DNA from: Methylobacterium sp. Leaf104
Lineage (GTDB): Bacteria; Pseudomonadota; Alphaproteobacteria; Rhizobiales; Beijerinckiaceae
Assembly (NCBI RefSeq): GCF_001422885.1
Contig: NZ_LMMZ01000041.1
Span: 177,242 to 210,902, forward strand
Length of the DNA: 33,661 nucleotides
Direction: 5' to 3'
Below, in pieces: positions 31,820 to 33,661 of this stretch. How positions within the stretch are numbered: position 1 is the first letter of the stretch; every line of letters begins with the position of its first letter. The notes under the pieces are model-generated. The model was given only the letters and a program-made list of their open reading frames with translations. It was not told the DNA's origin and did not search any database. Both the position numbers and the translations under genes were made by a program.

Positions 31820-32552
31820 CCTCTCGCGCCGCCGCCTCCTGACCGGCTCGGGCAGCCTGATCGGCGCCGGCCTCCTCGGCGGCTGCGAGGCCCCGGCCCT
31901 GTCGCGGCTCGCCTCCCCATACGACTGGAGCAACGGGCTGACCTTCGCGGTCCAGCGCTGGCTCCAGCGCCACCAGCCCCTGGTGCGCGAGTTCGGACCC
32001 GAATCGATCTCGGCAGTGTTCCCGACCATCAACACCACCGACCCCGACGACCCGGATTACCGGCGCTCGAAGGCGATCGGTTTCTCGGACTGGCGGCTGC
32101 CGGTCAGCGGCCTCGTGGACAGGCCCGGCGCCTTCTCGCTCTCCGACCTGAAGGCGATGCCCACCCGCACCCAGATCACCCTGCATTCCTGCGAGCAGGG
32201 CTGGTCGGCCATCGGCGGCTGGACCGGGGTGCCCCTGGCCCATCTCCTCGCCCAGGTCGGGCTGAAGCCGGCGGCGCGCTTCATCGTGGTGCGCAGCGTC
32301 GACGGCTGGTGGGACAGCTACGACCTGTTCGACGCCCTCCATCCGCAGACGATCCTGGCCTACGGCATGAACGGCGGTGACCTGCCGGTGGCGCACGGCG
32401 CGCCGGTCCGCCTGCGGGTCGAGCGCCAGCTCGGCTACAAGAGCCTGAAGTACGTCAGCGGCATCGAGGCGGTGGAACGGGTCGACGGCTTCGGCAAGGG
32501 CCGCGGCAGCATGGTCGCCGAGCTCGGCTTCCCCTGGTACGCGGGCATCTGA
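31812..32552 (+). CDS. Molybdopterin-dependent oxidoreductase, sulfite-oxidase-like (YedY/MsrP-type)
   Basis: 246-aa oxidoreductase of the sulfite-oxidase fold. The probable molybdenum-ligand cysteine lies in TLHSCEQGWSAIGGWTGVPL (the C of HSCEQGW), and the fold's later motif LAYGMNGGDLPVAHGAPVRL is clear. The N-terminus shows a twin-arginine motif SRRRLL (5-10) followed by a hydrophobic stretch and LLGGC (Cys25), so it may be a Tat-exported lipoprotein facing the periplasm. No dimer/Mo-co dimerisation domain follows, so it is the short single-domain form. It overlaps the cytochrome gene by 8 nt. Substrate (sulfite, sulfoxide or other) cannot be told. Confidence 0.9.
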   Translation: MRDLSRRRLLTGSGSLIGAGLLGGCEAPALSRLASPYDWSNGLTFAVQRWLQRHQPLVREFGPESISAVFPTINTTDPDDPDYRRSKAIGFSDWRLPVSGLVDRPGAFSLSDLKAMPTRTQITLHSCEQGWSAIGGWTGVPLAHLLAQVGLKPAARFIVVRSVDGWWDSYDLFDALHPQTILAYGMNGGDLPVAHGAPVRLRVERQLGYKSLKYVSGIEAVERVDGFGKGRGSMVAELGFPWYAGI

Positions 32553-32768
32553 CGTCCCGCGGCGCCTGTAACCGCGAGCCCCCGGATCGTATAGCGAGGT
32601 CCGGTCATCGTTGAGCGCACGGCAGGATCCGTAACCGCTCCAGCGGTATCGATCGTTGGAAACAGAACGAACCAGTTATCGTTACGTTTCGCGCCCGCTC
32701 GATAACGCCGTGTTAAACATGAAGTTGTTTCCTCCGGTCGGAATGCAAATCCGGACGGTCCCAAAACG

Positions 32769-33661
32769 ATGCGCGTGTCTCTGAAATCCATCCTGATCGG
32801 CTCCATAACTCTGCTCGGCGTCGCCGCGGCGGGTCAGGGCGTGGTCAGCGTCGTGAAGCTCAGGACGATCGAGCGCGAGGTGAAGGAGGTCGCCACGAAC
32901 TGGCTTCCCTCCGTCAACGTCGTGAACACGATCAGCACGGCGACGCGCGACGTGCGGGTGAAGCTGTACCGCTTCGTCGTCGCCTCGGAGACGCCGCAGG
33001 CGCTGGCGGAGAACGAGGCGGGCCTGAAGACCTCCCTCAAGACCCTCGACGGCCTGCGCCGGACCTACGAGCCGCTGATAGGCTCTGCCGAGGAGAAGGC
33101 GATCTACGATGCCTTCACGCCCTTGTGGATGCGCTACATCGAGGGCCAGCAGAGGGTCATCGACCTCATGAACGCGGGCCGGAAGGCCGACGCCCTGGCG
33201 CTCACCACCAGCGCCGAGATGGCCGACCTGAACAACGGCGCCATCCGGGCCCTGCAGCGGGCGGTCGACTTCAACCGGGACGGGGCCGAGCGCAGCACCG
33301 CGTCGAGCATGGCCAGCGCCGGCTCGGCCATGCTCACGGCCTGGATCGCGATGGCGATCTCGGTGGTGGCCGCCATCGGCGCGATGCTGTTCAGCCTGTT
33401 CGGCGTCGCGCGTCCGATCGAGCGCATGACCCGCACCATGGGCCGTCTCGCCGGCGGCGACACCGCCGTGGACATTCCGTCCCGGACCCGCCGCGACGAG
33501 ATCGGCGACATGGCCGCCGCCGTGAGCGTGTTCCGGGACAACCTCATCCAGACCCGCGAGCTCGAGGCGGAGACGGTCCAGGCGCGGGCCGGAGCGGAGG
33601 CGCAGCGCAAGGCGGCGATGCGGGCGATGGCCGAGAGCTTCGAGGGGGCGGTGGGCGGCAT
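32769..33661 (+). CDS. Methyl-accepting chemotaxis protein, 3' end cut off by window edge
   Basis: Membrane chemoreceptor. The visible 297 residues give TM1 (about 7-28, ILIGSITLLGVAAAGQGVV), a periplasmic four-helix-bundle sensor domain (about 29-185), TM2 (about 186-212, MLTAWIAMAISVVAAIGAML) and a HAMP domain (about 213-265: ARPIERMTRTMGRLAGGDTA, then RTRRDEIGDMAAAVSVFRDN). The coiled signalling part (ETVQARAGAEAQRKAAMRAM) begins at the edge, and the CheA/CheW-binding hairpin is outside the window. The ATG at 32769 is the first start in frame near the TM1 segment; its ribosome site is weak. A 216-nt spacer precedes it. Ligand unknown. Confidence 0.93.
   Translation, partial: MRVSLKSILIGSITLLGVAAAGQGVVSVVKLRTIEREVKEVATNWLPSVNVVNTISTATRDVRVKLYRFVVASETPQALAENEAGLKTSLKTLDGLRRTYEPLIGSAEEKAIYDAFTPLWMRYIEGQQRVIDLMNAGRKADALALTTSAEMADLNNGAIRALQRAVDFNRDGAERSTASSMASAGSAMLTAWIAMAISVVAAIGAMLFSLFGVARPIERMTRTMGRLAGGDTAVDIPSRTRRDEIGDMAAAVSVFRDNLIQTRELEAETVQARAGAEAQRKAAMRAMAESFEGAVGG

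Overview
The window is about 70% GC, with dense, often overlapping genes, many GTG starts and long spurious open frames opposite real genes. The gene set (SfnG/SfnB sulfone use, MltB-type transglycosylases, a GMC/gluconate-dehydrogenase-like pair, a NodS-like methyltransferase) suggests an alphaproteobacterium of the Hyphomicrobiales, most like Methylobacterium. That assignment rests on recognition only, not on a search. I see no rRNA, tRNA, CRISPR array, insertion sequence or phage gene. The window looks like ordinary chromosome with accessory metabolic modules. Genes run off both edges: an RND pump at the left and a chemoreceptor at the right.

Left part (1-8.4 kb). A leftward operon encodes a 77-aa membrane protein, a TetR regulator, a periplasmic adaptor and an RND pump. 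It is driven by a clear promoter covered by two TetR-like palindromes. To its right are a rightward GH15 glycosidase, a 67-aa acidic protein with a hairpin after it, a 13-bp tandem repeat and a stress-type SDR dehydrogenase.

Middle part (8.4-21 kb). A leftward set holds a MarR regulator, an alpha/beta-hydrolase fused to a gluconate-dehydrogenase subunit-3-like domain, and a GMC flavoprotein with a ferredoxin-like cysteine cluster. The last two overlap by 4 nt and are the most unusual pair here. Next come a branched-chain aminotransferase (ilvE), a leuCD pair divergent from a LysR regulator with overlapping palindromes between them, a secreted NHL beta-propeller protein, two glycosyltransferases and an MltB transglycosylase with a peptidoglycan-binding domain.

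Right part (21-33.7 kb). Two tiny membrane proteins and a second, shorter transglycosylase are followed by a secreted phospholipase A2-like protein, L-serine dehydratase (with a strong terminator) and a degenerate response-regulator receiver. Then comes the sulfone-use pair sfnG-sfnB. A tightly packed rightward set follows: acyl-CoA-dehydrogenase-like protein, NodS-like methyltransferase, cytochrome b and a sulfite-oxidase-like molybdoenzyme. The last two probably form a membrane/periplasmic redox pair. The sulfur theme of sfnGB and the molybdoenzyme may be linked, but that is inference.
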